NCBI GenBank assembly: GCA_902576415.1
Contig: CACGVZ010000011.1
Location: forward strand, 1-47,190
Direction: 5' to 3'
DNA from: an uncultured Prochlorococcus sp.
GTDB lineage: Bacteria > Cyanobacteriota > Cyanobacteriia > PCC-6307 > Cyanobiaceae
Length of the DNA: 47,190 nucleotides
Positions 8,969 through 19,889 of this stretch are shown piece after piece; position 1 is the stretch's first letter; each line of letters begins with the position of its first letter. The notes beneath the pieces are model-generated. The model had not been told where the DNA came from. It worked only from the letters and a program-made list of their open reading frames with translations, and made no database searches. Both the position numbers and the translations under genes were made by a program.

Positions 8969-10609
8969 CTATATTGTTGGAGCTTTTAAAATCTCATTTT
9001 TCTTAGTTCCTGAGAAAATATTTGTTTTAACAGCACTTTTAACTGCAGTTAAATCTCTATCTACTAGATTATTAATAGATGCAAGATAACTTTCGGTAAC
9101 TAATCTTGGGTATAAACCTATCCCAATAATTGGCAAAAGTAAACAAGCAATAATATAAACTTCCCTAGGCTCTGCATCGATTAGTTTTCGTTCTTTGGCT
9201 AATTTCGGATCTTCTTTACCAAAGAAAATTTCTCGCAACATTGAGAGTAGATAAATAGGAGTAAGTATTACACCGATGGCAGCTAAAGATGCCATAACTA
9301 TCCTAAAAGGAAGTGTATAAACTTCATCGGTGACAAAGCCTGTGAATACCATTAATTCCGAAACAAATCCACTCATGCCAGGCAATGCAAGGGAGGCAAG
9401 GGAGCAAGCAGTCCACAATGCAAACATGATTCTCATTTTTTGTCCTACACCACTCATTTCATCAAGTTTCAGAGTCTTTGTTCTGTCATAGGTAGCTCCA
9501 ACAAGAAAAAATAAACTAGCCCCAATTAATCCATGACTCACCATTTGAAGCATTGCGCCACTCGTTCCAAGACTACTAAAACTCCCTATTCCAATAAGAA
9601 CGAACCCCATATGACTTATTGAACTATATGCAATTTTTCTTTTTAGATTTCTTTGAGCAAAAGAAGTTAATGCAGCATAGATTATATTTACTACTCCTAA
9701 AACAATTAATAATGGAGCAAATTGAGCATGAGCAATAGGTAATAATTGCGCATTAAATCTTAAAAGAGCATAACCTCCCATCTTTAATAAAATTCCAGCT
9801 AGAAGCATATGAACTGGAGCTGTAGCTTCTCCATGAGCATCTGGAAGCCAAGTGTGAAGAGGTACTATTGGGAGTTTTACTCCAAATGCAATTAAAAGGC
9901 CTACATAGCAGAGTATTTGAAATTTTGGACTAAAATCGAGTTGTGCTAAGTGAGAAAACTCAAAGTTTGGGATTTCTGTTCCGTAGAAACCCATTGCCAA
10001 TGCTGCTAGAAGAATAAATATGGAACTGCCAGCCGTATAAATAATGAATTTTGTCGCAGCATATTGTCTATTTTTGCCACCCCAAATAGCCAATAGTAAA
10101 TATACAGGGATTAATTCAAGTTCCCAAGTAAGAAAGAATAAAAGCATATCTTGAACTGCAAATACAGCGATTTGGCCCCCATCCATCACTAATATTAAGA
10201 AGAAAAATAACTTTGGTTTGAACTTTACTGGCCATGCAGCTAAAACTGCTAAAGCAGTTATAAAACTAGTTAATAATATTAACGGCATCGATATACCGTC
10301 AGCACCAACTGACCATGTAAGACCTAAATCAGGGAGCCAATTCAAATTTTCTTTCAATTGAACATTTTCATTATCAACATCAAACCCATTTATATATGAA
10401 CCGACAGTTATTAAAAAAGTTACCAATGCAATTGATAGTGCAAACCATCTAACCTCTTTACCCTCGCCTTTATCTGGGAAAAAAGGTATTACAAATGCAC
10501 TACCAATTGGGAACAAAATTGCAGCTGACAGCCAGGGAAAAGTTGACAATCCAGCTCCCAAAGTACCTAACGTTTGTGCCGCAAAATGTGAGACAAAATA
10601 TGTATTCAA
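8969..10609 (-). CDS. ndhD: NAD(P)H-quinone oxidoreductase subunit 4 (NdhD)
   Basis: Antiporter-like proton-pumping subunit of NDH-1 (NuoM/ND4), 546 residues, with about fourteen hydrophobic helices. Conserved segments include [15 protein letters not shown] (functional Glu) and [20 protein letters not shown]. Length and sequence suit the NdhD1 type found in the respiratory and cyclic complex. Start at ATG 10609; a later start near LGTLGAGLS is possible because cyanobacterial NdhD often begins there. Downstream of ndhF on the same strand with an 85-bp gap, forming an ndhF-ndhD pair. Confidence 0.96.
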   Translation of the reverse strand: MNTYFVSHFAAQTLGTLGAGLSTFPWLSAAILFPIGSAFVIPFFPDKGEGKEVRWFALSIALVTFLITVGSYINGFDVDNENVQLKENLNWLPDLGLTWSVGADGISMPLILLTSFITALAVLAAWPVKFKPKLFFFLILVMDGGQIAVFAVQDMLLFFLTWELELIPVYLLLAIWGGKNRQYAATKFIIYTAGSSIFILLAALAMGFYGTEIPNFEFSHLAQLDFSPKFQILCYVGLLIAFGVKLPIVPLHTWLPDAHGEATAPVHMLLAGILLKMGGYALLRFNAQLLPIAHAQFAPLLIVLGVVNIIYAALTSFAQRNLKRKIAYSSISHMGFVLIGIGSFSSLGTSGAMLQMVSHGLIGASLFFLVGATYDRTKTLKLDEMSGVGQKMRIMFALWTACSLASLALPGMSGFVSELMVFTGFVTDEVYTLPFRIVMASLAAIGVILTPIYLLSMLREIFFGKEDPKLAKERKLIDAEPREVYIIACLLLPIIGIGLYPRLVTESYLASINNLVDRDLTAVKSAVKTNIFSGTKKNEILKAPTI

Positions 10610-10694
10610 TTTGATTAGAAAATTATCTTAAATAAATTCTAGAAATTATCTGTATTTTTTCATCCTAATGAACAGTGAAGACACACAATTGAAA

Positions 10695-12716
10695 TTAAGT
10701 TACCTGAGGGGATTGCAAGCCAAATATCGCAACTAATAGAATTACACCTCCAAAAACAATAAGAGCATAAAATTGAGCCCTACCAGTCTCAAAATATTTT
10801 AATCCCTCTCCACTTCCTAGAGTTACAAGTCCAGTAAGATTTACAACACCATCAACTACCTTGGAATCAACTTCTAAAACTTCTTTAGCTAGTTTTCTAC
10901 TACCTTTAACAAAAATCTTTTCGTTAATATCATCTAAATACCATTTATTAGATAGAAATTTATTAATAGAGGGAAACTTTTCTGCAAATAAAACTGATAA
11001 ATTAATTTTTTTCGCAAAATATGCTTGGTAAGCAATAATGATTCCAACTGATGCGATTACAACTGATGCTATAGCTAAAGGTAAAAATTCTTTTAACTCA
11101 AAGGCTTTTTTTGCAATCTCTGCTTCTTCGGGATCTAGTAAATTTGCAAATTTACTATCCCATGGGAGTCCCATAAAACCGATAATTACAGAGGGTACAG
11201 CTAGAAAAACTAGTGGAAATGTCATTGACCAAGGAGACTCATGAATTGACCCATGTTCTTTATGATTTTCTTCGTTTTCTTCATCTAGATTAACTTTTGA
11301 AGCCATTAAAAGTTCTTTTTGTAATTCCTGATTCTCGCCTCTAAAATCACCTTCGAATGTCAAAAAATAAAGCCTAAACATATAAAAAGCTGTCATTCCA
11401 GCTGTTAATAATCCTATAAACCAAAAAGCTGGAAATGATATAAATGCATTTCCGAGTATCTCATCTTTACTCCAAAAACCTGCCAATGGAGGAATACCAC
11501 TAATTGCAACACAACCTATTAAGAATGTTGTAGATGTAAATGGCATTTTTTTTCTTAAACCGCCCATTAATCTCATATCTTGAGCCAATATAGGCTGATG
11601 ACCTACTACTTCTTCCATGGCATGGATAACTGAACCAGATCCTAAAAATAACATTGCTTTGAAACATGCATGAGTTACTAAGTGGAATATTCCAGCTACT
11701 GGAGCTCCACAACCCATCGCGAGCATCATATAACCAAGTTGAGAAACGGTACTGTATGCCAACCCCTTTTTTAAATCCATTTGGGTCAAAGCTATAGAAG
11801 CGCCCAAAAAACAAGTAATAGTTCCAACTAAAGCAATAATGAACTGAATTGAGGGGAATATCGAATAAAGTGGTTGAAGCCTAGCTACTAAAAATATCCC
11901 TGCTGCAACCATAGTAGCGGCATGGATAAGTGCAGAAATAGGTGTCGGTCCCTCCATAGCATCAGGTAACCATACATGAAGAGGGAACTGAGCAGATTTT
12001 GCCATTGGCCCTAAAAAAACCAAGAAACAAAGAAGTAAAGCAGCCCAAACAGGTAATGAATGATCAGATACTGATTTAGAAATTCCAGAAGCTATCTCAC
12101 TAAAATCAAAACTATTAGTTGCCCAAAATAAGCCAAGAATGCCGAGCAATAATCCAAAATCTCCTACCCTGTTAACAACAAATGCTTTTTGTGCAGCGTG
12201 AGCGGCACCATCTCTGTCGTACCAAAAACCAACCAATAAGTAAGAGCACATTCCTACTAATTCCCAAAAAACGTAAATTTCCAACAAATTTGGACTTATT
12301 ATTAGTCCCATCATTGAACTACTAAATAAGGCTAAATACGTAAAAAATCTCACATAACCCTTGTCATGTCCCATATAACCATGAGAGTAAATCATTACCA
12401 GCAAAGTTATGGTAGTTACAAGAGCGAGCATTACACTACCCAAAGGATCAAGGACAAATCCCATTGGTATTGTGAAATCTCCAGCATTAGCCCATACAAA
12501 TAATTTTTCTACAGATTGATAACCATTAACTTGTTCAAACAGAGCTTTATAACTAATTACTGCAGAAATGCCAACAAAAGAAATAAGACCTGTAGAAACA
12601 ATTTCTCTAGAATTATTAATTTTCTTATTAATACTTATCAGTCCTAATCCTGAAAGCACTGCTCCGATAAGTGGGAAAACAGGAATTATCCAGGCAATCT
12701 CTGAAGCTTGAGGCAT
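10695..12716 (-). CDS. ndhF: NAD(P)H-quinone oxidoreductase subunit 5 (NdhF)
   Basis: The largest antiporter-like subunit of NDH-1 (NuoL/ND5), 673 residues. The typical core PLHVWLPDAMEGPTPISALIHAATMVAAG and the later long amphipathic lateral region are visible. It has about fifteen hydrophobic helices, with a hydrophilic, charged stretch (KVNLDEENEENHKEHGSIHE, about 474-493) before the last part. The sequence is NdhF1-like rather than the CO2-uptake NdhF3/F4 forms, judged from its ndhD neighbour and length. ATG start at 12716. Confidence 0.96.
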   Translation of the reverse strand: MPQASEIAWIIPVFPLIGAVLSGLGLISINKKINNSREIVSTGLISFVGISAVISYKALFEQVNGYQSVEKLFVWANAGDFTIPMGFVLDPLGSVMLALVTTITLLVMIYSHGYMGHDKGYVRFFTYLALFSSSMMGLIISPNLLEIYVFWELVGMCSYLLVGFWYDRDGAAHAAQKAFVVNRVGDFGLLLGILGLFWATNSFDFSEIASGISKSVSDHSLPVWAALLLCFLVFLGPMAKSAQFPLHVWLPDAMEGPTPISALIHAATMVAAGIFLVARLQPLYSIFPSIQFIIALVGTITCFLGASIALTQMDLKKGLAYSTVSQLGYMMLAMGCGAPVAGIFHLVTHACFKAMLFLGSGSVIHAMEEVVGHQPILAQDMRLMGGLRKKMPFTSTTFLIGCVAISGIPPLAGFWSKDEILGNAFISFPAFWFIGLLTAGMTAFYMFRLYFLTFEGDFRGENQELQKELLMASKVNLDEENEENHKEHGSIHESPWSMTFPLVFLAVPSVIIGFMGLPWDSKFANLLDPEEAEIAKKAFELKEFLPLAIASVVIASVGIIIAYQAYFAKKINLSVLFAEKFPSINKFLSNKWYLDDINEKIFVKGSRKLAKEVLEVDSKVVDGVVNLTGLVTLGSGEGLKYFETGRAQFYALIVFGGVILLVAIFGLQSPQVT

Positions 12717-12750
12717 GTTTTAAAGAATTTATACTTTAGATTTTAAACTG

Positions 12751-13479
12751 TCAATTGAAAAATTCCGACAAAAATGATGAATTAAATGTTTTAACAGCAA
12801 TATTTATATACTGATGAGACCACCAAAGTACACCTATTGCAATCAATATGCCAAGTTGAGATAGCCTAAAAAATTCATTAATCTTAAATTGTTGTCTGCC
12901 TTCAAATATTGCCACAAAAGGAATTATGGAAGTATTTTGTTTAAACTTTTCAAATTCGTCTCCAAATCTATAGGCTAATCTTTTATCCCCATGCCAGATG
13001 GCAAAAAGATGATGCAATATTAACCCGATAGAAGTTATTAATGTAAAAGATGTGCCAATCCATAAAGTATGAGAAAGACACCAAATTATCTGACCAAATG
13101 CCTGGGGATGTCGTGTAATTCTCATTATCCCGGTTCCATAAATTCGAACTTTAGGTTTTAGTACTGACGGAATTTCAAGAAGATTATAAGTAGCGGGATA
13201 TAAAAATAAAAAACTTATTGCAGTCAAAAACCAAACGATTACAAAAACAAAATTATTACCTTGAAAATTCCACAATCTGACTCCATCGTATCTGTGAGCC
13301 AAAAAATAACTAATTAAGACTATTGCAGATGGCAAACTTAAAAAAACAAAGCATAACCTCCATAGTCTTGGGCCCATAATAGATTCTGCTTTAATTCTTA
13401 AAGCAGCTCCACCACTATGTATTAATGCAAAAATAAAAATCATGGTTAATATTATTAGGGAAGTTTTATGAGTCTCCAT
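12751..13479 (-). CDS. NnrU/Z-ISO family membrane protein, probable 15-cis-zeta-carotene isomerase
   Basis: A 242-residue membrane protein with about six hydrophobic helices. It looks like plant Z-ISO, a heme-b NnrU-family enzyme that isomerises 9,15,9'-tri-cis-zeta-carotene between the two desaturation steps. Visible family features are HSGGAALR (H21), RITRHPQAFGQ (H124), HTLWIGTS (H137) and HHLFAIWHGDKRLAYRFG (H156, H157, H163). Histidines of this kind supply the heme ligands in Z-ISO; which two do so here is inferred. Context supports the call: crtP and crtB lie 2-4.5 kb away. Other NnrU proteins are linked to denitrification, which is unlikely in this organism. Divergent from rbcR. Confidence 0.82.
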   Translation of the reverse strand: METHKTSLIILTMIFIFALIHSGGAALRIKAESIMGPRLWRLCFVFLSLPSAIVLISYFLAHRYDGVRLWNFQGNNFVFVIVWFLTAISFLFLYPATYNLLEIPSVLKPKVRIYGTGIMRITRHPQAFGQIIWCLSHTLWIGTSFTLITSIGLILHHLFAIWHGDKRLAYRFGDEFEKFKQNTSIIPFVAIFEGRQQFKINEFFRLSQLGILIAIGVLWWSHQYINIAVKTFNSSFLSEFFN

Positions 13480-13504
13480 AAAAATTGATTATCCAAAAAA
13501 TTAA

Positions 13505-13519
13505 ATTCTTAACAAGAAT
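13505..13519. promoter_or_regulatory. Perfect LysR-type operator palindrome (T-N11-A)
   Basis: ATTCTT-AAC-AAGAAT, a perfect 6-bp inverted repeat that fits the T-N11-A LysR box, lies in the 82-bp gap between the Z-ISO-like gene and the divergent rbcR. A second short palindrome, TAGTACTA (13526-13533), follows, then a TATAAAT sequence (about 13539) that could be the rbcR -10 element. LysR regulators commonly bind such sites to autoregulate and to control the divergent gene; binding by this RbcR is inferred. Confidence 0.6.
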
Positions 13520-13561
13520 ACTTATTAGTACTAGAATTATAAATAATTGTAGGGACAATGG

Positions 13562-14506
13562 ATGCCCGAATTACCATTTACTCTAGACCAATTAAGAATA
13601 TTAAAAGCAATAGCAGCTCAGGGAAGTTTTAAGAAAGCTGCAGATTTATTGTATGTAACCCAACCTGCTGTAAGTTTACAAATACAAAACCTAGAAAAAC
13701 AACTTGAAATCACAATTTTTGATAGAGGGGGCAGAAAAGCTCTTTTAACCGAAGCAGGCAGACTTCTTCTTGAATATTGTGAACGAATCTTGAATCAATG
13801 TGACGAAGCTTGTAAAGCTATTGAAGATTTAAATAGTTTAAAAGGTGGAACCCTTGTTATTGGAGCCAGTCAAACTACAGGAACTTATCTAATGCCCAGA
13901 ATGATAGGGCTATTTAGACAAAAATATCCTGAAGTATCTGTTCAGCTTCAGGTTCATAGTACTAGAAGAACTGGCTGGAGTGTCGCCAATGGACAAATTG
14001 ATTTAGCTATTATTGGCGGACAATTACCTGGAGATTTAGAAAATTTGCTACAGGTGATTCCATATGCGACAGATGAATTAGCACTAGTTTTACCCTCTAA
14101 ACACCCACTTTCTAATAAAAAAGAACTTTTAAAAGAAGATTTATACAAATTAAATTTTGTAACATTAGATTCTCAATCTACAACGAGAAAAGTTGTCGAT
14201 AAACTTCTTCAAGACTCTGGACTTGAAATTCAAAGATTAAAAATTGAGATGGAACTAAACTCTCTTGAAGCAATCAAGAATGCAGTTCAATCAGGCTTAG
14301 GAGCTTCTTTTTTGCCAGTTGTTTCAATTGAGAGAGAATTAGCAGCTGGAACAATCCACAAAGCATTCATAGCTGACCTAGAGGTCAAAAGAGCCCTTAA
14401 ACTAATTACTAATCCATCAAGGTATACATCAAGAGCATCAGAAGTGTTTAAAAAAAATATCCTGCCACAATTTGCTAGTTTAGATAGCCCATTAAGAAAA
14501 ATATAA
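13562..14506 (+). CDS. rbcR: LysR-family transcriptional regulator RbcR
   Basis: A 314-residue LysR regulator with an N-terminal winged helix-turn-helix (about 6-65: [20 protein letters not shown], then [17 protein letters not shown]) and a two-lobed effector domain (about 90-300). The N-terminal signature [18 protein letters not shown] and [14 protein letters not shown] match cyanobacterial RbcR and plastid Ycf30, activators of the Rubisco operon; NdhR/CcmR-type paralogues are the main alternative. ATG at 13562. It faces the Z-ISO-like gene across 82 bp holding a LysR-type palindrome and is convergent with the DUF3172 gene (6-bp gap). Confidence 0.9.
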   Translation: MPELPFTLDQLRILKAIAAQGSFKKAADLLYVTQPAVSLQIQNLEKQLEITIFDRGGRKALLTEAGRLLLEYCERILNQCDEACKAIEDLNSLKGGTLVIGASQTTGTYLMPRMIGLFRQKYPEVSVQLQVHSTRRTGWSVANGQIDLAIIGGQLPGDLENLLQVIPYATDELALVLPSKHPLSNKKELLKEDLYKLNFVTLDSQSTTRKVVDKLLQDSGLEIQRLKIEMELNSLEAIKNAVQSGLGASFLPVVSIERELAAGTIHKAFIADLEVKRALKLITNPSRYTSRASEVFKKNILPQFASLDSPLRKI

Positions 14507-14512
14507 ATTTAA

Positions 14513-15139
14513 TCAGAACTGAATTGCTTCCTTATTAATACCGACTCCACCATCTTCTGCTTGGCCATCACCTTTTATTATGAATTTATTTTCATTGACA
14601 TCAGTCTGATAAACACACTTAACTATAGGCTTGTCTCTTATAGACCCAATATAAGCAAAAGTATTCATTCTTTGTTTACATTCTCTTACATCTTCATTAC
14701 TAATAGCTCCCTGTTTTTGTAAAACTGTCCAATTCTCTCTTCTAATTACACAACCTGGCTGAAGAGCTGGTTGCGTCACAAAACTAGTAGATGGATTAAG
14801 AGTTGTATACATTTCTACATCAATTACAAAAGCGCTGGCTCCCCATTGTCTACAAAATTCAGGGTCTGGTACAGCCATATCTAATTGTTGTTGACTGGCT
14901 ATATTTCCCTGTCCGCCATCTGTTGTACTGGTAATAGCGCTTCCAATACCAACTCCTAAAATTAATACCCCCGCAAGTACAGCAATAGTTCCTGTACTAA
15001 AGTTAATCTTTTGATCAGAAGCAGAAGCAGTCAATCTACTATTTCTTTGACCATAAGAATCAAAATCTCTTGGATTTGAAGAGTAATAATTTTTATTTGA
15101 GCCTCTTCTGGGCCTTCTATTTGAGGGTGGTCTATTCAC
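14513..15139 (-). CDS. DUF3172-type membrane-anchored protein
   Basis: A 208-residue protein with a basic, Arg/Asn/Ser-rich N-terminal cytoplasmic stretch, one transmembrane helix at about 50-68 ([19 protein letters not shown]) and a soluble C-terminal domain. That domain has conserved-looking Cys positions ([34 protein letters not shown]). I recognise the family as cyanobacterial DUF3172, of unknown function. Its start overlaps the ndhM stop by 4 bp, so the two are likely translated together. Confidence 0.8.
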   Translation of the reverse strand: MNRPPSNRRPRRGSNKNYYSSNPRDFDSYGQRNSRLTASASDQKINFSTGTIAVLAGVLILGVGIGSAITSTTDGGQGNIASQQQLDMAVPDPEFCRQWGASAFVIDVEMYTTLNPSTSFVTQPALQPGCVIRRENWTVLQKQGAISNEDVRECKQRMNTFAYIGSIRDKPIVKCVYQTDVNENKFIIKGDGQAEDGGVGINKEAIQF

Positions 15140-15483
15140 AATACTTCATTTGTTTTTGGTAAGCCCATTGAATAGTTCATGACTCTACAATCAGGGTTAT
15201 AAGTCAATTGCCCATTTTGGAGCAAAAATTTAATTAAGCCTTCAATTTCTGATCCTATTTTCCGAAGTTCATAATCATCTAAATCCTTTCCAGCTCTCTC
15301 CTTTATTAACTCATTAAATTTATCATTTATTTTGGCCAAAGAATCTTCGTTCCAAATAAATTCGTTATCAGGATCTAAATCGAGGGTAAGTTTATTGGGG
15401 TGAAATTTTAATTCTTTATCAACTACTTCGGCTGTAAAAATTCTTACATGACGAGTTGTTGATTTTAGAAGCATTTTTTCCAT
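15136..15483 (-). CDS. ndhM: NAD(P)H-quinone oxidoreductase subunit M (NdhM)
   Basis: A 115-residue soluble subunit specific to cyanobacterial and chloroplast NDH-1; it sits on the peripheral arm and helps ferredoxin binding and assembly. Family-typical stretches are [27 protein letters not shown] and the C-terminal [17 protein letters not shown]. The length matches the family. It shares a 4-bp overlap with the downstream DUF3172 gene and is divergent from crtP, with 90 bp between starts. Confidence 0.95.
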   Translation of the reverse strand: MEKMLLKSTTRHVRIFTAEVVDKELKFHPNKLTLDLDPDNEFIWNEDSLAKINDKFNELIKERAGKDLDDYELRKIGSEIEGLIKFLLQNGQLTYNPDCRVMNYSMGLPKTNEVL

Positions 15484-15543
15484 AATTTTGCGAAATAATC
15501 AACGAAAAAAACTATTATGTCCTAACTTTAATGTAGCTTATAA

Positions 15544-16974
<1,431 letters not shown>

Positions 16975-17010
16975 CATTTAAAAAAATTTCCCAATTTCAG
17001 CTAAAACTTT

Positions 17011-17919
17011 TTGAAAAATTCAATTACTCAACTAGATAAAGCATATGAGATATGCCGCAAGGAAACTCAACAATGGGCTAAAACCTTTTACTTAGGAACT
17101 CTTCTACTACCACTAGAAAAAAGAAAAGCTATTTGGGCTATTTATGTATGGTGTAGAAGAACAGATGAAATAATGGATAGCGAAGAAGCATCAACTAAAT
17201 CGCAAGATGAGCTTTCAGATAACTTAGATGCATGGGAAGAAAATACTAAGAATGTTTTTAAAGGAAATATTAAATCTGAATTAGATTCAGTTTTATTAGA
17301 TACCATTGAAAAATATCCACAAAGTATTCAACCCTATCTAGATATGATAGAGGGTCAAAGAATGGATCTTAATAAGTTTAGATACAAAGATTTTGATGAA
17401 TTAAAACTTTATTGTTACCGAGTAGCAGGGACTGTTGGTTTAATGACTCAGAATGTAATGGGAATTGATAGCGCTTATACATCAGCTCCATGGAGCGCAA
17501 AACCTGACCCCTCAGAAGCAGCAATAGCTTTAGGAATAGCTAATCAATTAACAAATATATTGAGAGATGTTGGAGAAGATAGACAAAGAGGCAGAATTTA
17601 TCTTCCACAAGACGAAATTAAAAAATTTAATTATTCTGAATCGGAACTTTTAAAAGGCGAAATCAACAATCAGTGGAAAGCGCTTATGAATTTTCAGCTA
17701 ATAAGGGCACGCGATTGGTTCCAAAAGTCTGAAGATGGGATTAAGTGGTTATCTTCTGACGCACGCTGGCCAGTATGGACATCTTTACGTCTATATAGGG
17801 GTATATTAGATTCAATTGAAAGGCTAGATTATGATGTCTTTAATAACAGAGCTTTTGTAAAGAATTCAGTAAAAGCTTTTGAGATCCCAATATCTTTTTT
17901 AATTTCTCGAATTAAATAA
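17011..17919 (+). CDS. crtB: Phytoene synthase
   Basis: Joins two geranylgeranyl diphosphates to 15-cis-phytoene, the first committed carotenoid step. It has 302 residues from a TTG start at 17011. Both Asp-rich metal/diphosphate-binding motifs are present: DEIMD at 52-56 and RDVGEDRQRGRIYLPQDE near 184-201. It lies 36 bp after crtP in the same direction. Its last base directly abuts the last base of the convergent RRM gene. Confidence 0.97.
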   Translation: MKNSITQLDKAYEICRKETQQWAKTFYLGTLLLPLEKRKAIWAIYVWCRRTDEIMDSEEASTKSQDELSDNLDAWEENTKNVFKGNIKSELDSVLLDTIEKYPQSIQPYLDMIEGQRMDLNKFRYKDFDELKLYCYRVAGTVGLMTQNVMGIDSAYTSAPWSAKPDPSEAAIALGIANQLTNILRDVGEDRQRGRIYLPQDEIKKFNYSESELLKGEINNQWKALMNFQLIRARDWFQKSEDGIKWLSSDARWPVWTSLRLYRGILDSIERLDYDVFNNRAFVKNSVKAFEIPISFLISRIK

Positions 17920-18339
17920 TTAAGCAGGCGTCTTCTGGTTAGCCAACAAATCTTTTAATTTGGATAGTTCGCCAGCCCATCTTGGATCTGGGGCCTCAAG
18001 ATTAGGGGCATCACTATGCACAATTTTCTTGAAATCCTTCCTCTTCTTATTTTTGTTCAAGTTTCCGTTATTTCTTTTATTTGATGCAGAATCTTTCTTT
18101 TCTGATAATTCGACTCTTAATTTGGAACCATTGAATTCAAAACCATTTAATTTTTGAATTAATAAATTAGCATTCTCTTCGTTATTTGTTGTTGCGAAGC
18201 CAAACCCTCTACATTCTTTAGTTTCCTTATCTAAAACTGCTTTAAATCTAATCGAATCAGAAACTGATTTCAAAAGTGTATCAAATTCTTTTGAATTAAA
18301 TCCTTGTGGTAAGTTGCCAATGTAAATACGAATACTCAT
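17920..18339 (-). CDS. RRM-domain RNA-binding protein
   Basis: A 139-residue protein with one RNA-recognition motif at about 1-80. RNP2 is IRIYIGNLP and RNP1 is CRGFGFATT; the aromatic residues that stack on RNA are kept. A Lys/Asn-rich linker follows, then a short tail with WAGELSKLKDLL. Cyanobacterial RRM (Rbp) proteins often respond to cold and localise photosynthetic mRNAs; the role here is not known. Convergent with crtB with no intervening base. Confidence 0.9.
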   Translation of the reverse strand: MSIRIYIGNLPQGFNSKEFDTLLKSVSDSIRFKAVLDKETKECRGFGFATTNNEENANLLIQKLNGFEFNGSKLRVELSEKKDSASNKRNNGNLNKNKKRKDFKKIVHSDAPNLEAPDPRWAGELSKLKDLLANQKTPA

Positions 18340-18397
18340 AAATTTTTAAAAATGATTTTGAAGTCTGAACTTTTAAACAAAACTAAGCTATGTGTAT

Positions 18398-19615
18398 TTA
18401 ATCACATTTTGGCGCATTTTGTTCAATCCATTGCTTTGCTTTATAAATAGCTTCATCAAAATTATTCAATCTTTTAAATGCAAGCTCTTTTGAAAGATAC
18501 TGTAAAAGCTCGCCTAAGATAGGACCATCATCTATTTTCAAATTTTTTTTAATTACATCACCATTAATAAAATTTGAGGGATGAAATAATTTATCTTCCT
18601 TATCACGCCATCTATTAAGCCAATCGAAGTGCAAATTTTGAGGTAAATAAAAAATAAAAGATGGAAGAAACATTTCTAATTCTTGATGTAATTTAAATCT
18701 ATCTAATTCATTTACCTGATTGATATTTTTGTTCATCAAAAAAAGGTGCCATTTTCGAAGTAACTTAGTTTTTGTAATATCAGCTTTACTAAATTTAAGT
18801 TTCTCTAGATATTCAACGTTTAAAATTTGGGAAATAAAAAATAATGGTAAAAAAATCTTTTTTTCTTCCTGATTAAGTTCTTCATAATTAATTTTCTGCA
18901 AATCCAAAAAAAAAGAATTTTCATATAAATTATCAGGACCAAATATATTAATTTTTCTTATCAAAATAACCGCACAAAGAGCATTTGCTCCATGTACTAT
19001 TTTCTGTATTTCATAATTAATCCTCTCTTTAGCAACAAGATATAATTTACCTTTATTTTTTTCAATAAACGAAATTAAATTAAGATCAATTTTAAAATTC
19101 ATTTCTGAAACAAATCGAAAACATCTCAATATTCGTAAAGGATCATTTATTAAATTTATTTCAGAATGAGTTCTGAGTATAGAAAGCTCTAGATCTTTAA
19201 TTCCATTTAGTGGATCAAACAAACACTTCTTATCCAATAAAAAAGCAATTGAATTAATAGAAAAGTCTCTAGAACACAAATCTCCTTTTATCGTAGATGA
19301 AACCTGATTAGCAATATCTATATACATATGATTAAGAATAATTCTTATTACTTCTCTTTTTTCATCTAAAATTATAAATTTTGATCCAATATTACCTGCA
19401 ATCTTTTGCCCAATTTCAATTGCATTTAAAGGTACCACAATATCAACATCTACCTCTCCAGTTTCTCTTCCCAAAATAATATCCCTTATGTAACCACCAA
19501 CCAAATATGATCCTGTAGGTAAAAAACCTAATATAGACTTCAAATTATGAAATTTTATACTTTTTTCTAATTCATCAATTATTCGTGTATGATCGTTGAG
19601 AATGCTATTTTTCAT
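18398..19615 (-). CDS. CCA-adding tRNA nucleotidyltransferase / poly(A) polymerase family
   Basis: A 405-residue class II nucleotidyltransferase. The head signature SYLVGGYIRDIILGR (about 36-50) is followed by the catalytic acidic pair in EVDVDIVV. The next segment, CSRDFSINSIAF, matches the conserved RRxx/DFxxNA-type motif, and LINDPLRILRCFRF is the helical-domain start. It probably adds or repairs tRNA 3' CCA, which fits the tRNA-Asn in this window that has no encoded CCA; a split A-adding or C-adding role cannot be excluded. The start is 14 bp from the divergent ycf34 start. Confidence 0.9.
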   Translation of the reverse strand: MKNSILNDHTRIIDELEKSIKFHNLKSILGFLPTGSYLVGGYIRDIILGRETGEVDVDIVVPLNAIEIGQKIAGNIGSKFIILDEKREVIRIILNHMYIDIANQVSSTIKGDLCSRDFSINSIAFLLDKKCLFDPLNGIKDLELSILRTHSEINLINDPLRILRCFRFVSEMNFKIDLNLISFIEKNKGKLYLVAKERINYEIQKIVHGANALCAVILIRKINIFGPDNLYENSFFLDLQKINYEELNQEEKKIFLPLFFISQILNVEYLEKLKFSKADITKTKLLRKWHLFLMNKNINQVNELDRFKLHQELEMFLPSFIFYLPQNLHFDWLNRWRDKEDKLFHPSNFINGDVIKKNLKIDDGPILGELLQYLSKELAFKRLNNFDEAIYKAKQWIEQNAPKCD

Positions 19616-19629
19616 TTTATTTATTAATT

Positions 19630-19881
19630 ATGTGCATTTGCATCAACTGTAAATGGGTTGATAGATGTATCACATATCATGATGTTGAAAATAATCATGG
19701 TGTTGATCATATTTGTGATCTACCTGATTTTAAAGCAAAAAAACCATTCATTCATGTCAATATATTTAAAGATAATAATGGTAACTATAAAACGGATTGG
19801 GATGTTCAGTCTTGTGAAAGTTTTGAAAATGAATTTGGTAAATGGTCTAAGTGCAATCCAGGTATGGAATTACCTGCTTAA
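19630..19881 (+). CDS. ycf34: Ycf34 family protein
   Basis: An 83-residue cyanobacterial and algal-plastid protein. The N-terminal MCICINCKWVDRCITYHDVE has C2, C4, C7 and C13, with further Cys at HICDLPDF, VQSCESF and SKCNPG. Ycf34 proteins bind an Fe-S cluster and affect photosynthetic electron transport and pigment content; that is family knowledge from Synechocystis. Divergent from the CCA-adding enzyme with only 14 bp between start codons. tsaB follows after 8 bp. Confidence 0.9.
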   Translation: MCICINCKWVDRCITYHDVENNHGVDHICDLPDFKAKKPFIHVNIFKDNNGNYKTDWDVQSCESFENEFGKWSKCNPGMELPA

Positions 19882-19889
19882 AGTAATAG

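Noticed and set aside
8898..9089. 63-aa ORF between scpA and ndhD
   Set aside because: Overlaps the ndhD 3' end and the scpA upstream frame; no start context or domain.
11500..11814. Reverse-frame ORF of 104 aa inside ndhF
   Set aside because: It lies wholly in another frame of a well-supported NdhF; the translation has no recognisable domain and a composition typical of a shadow frame.
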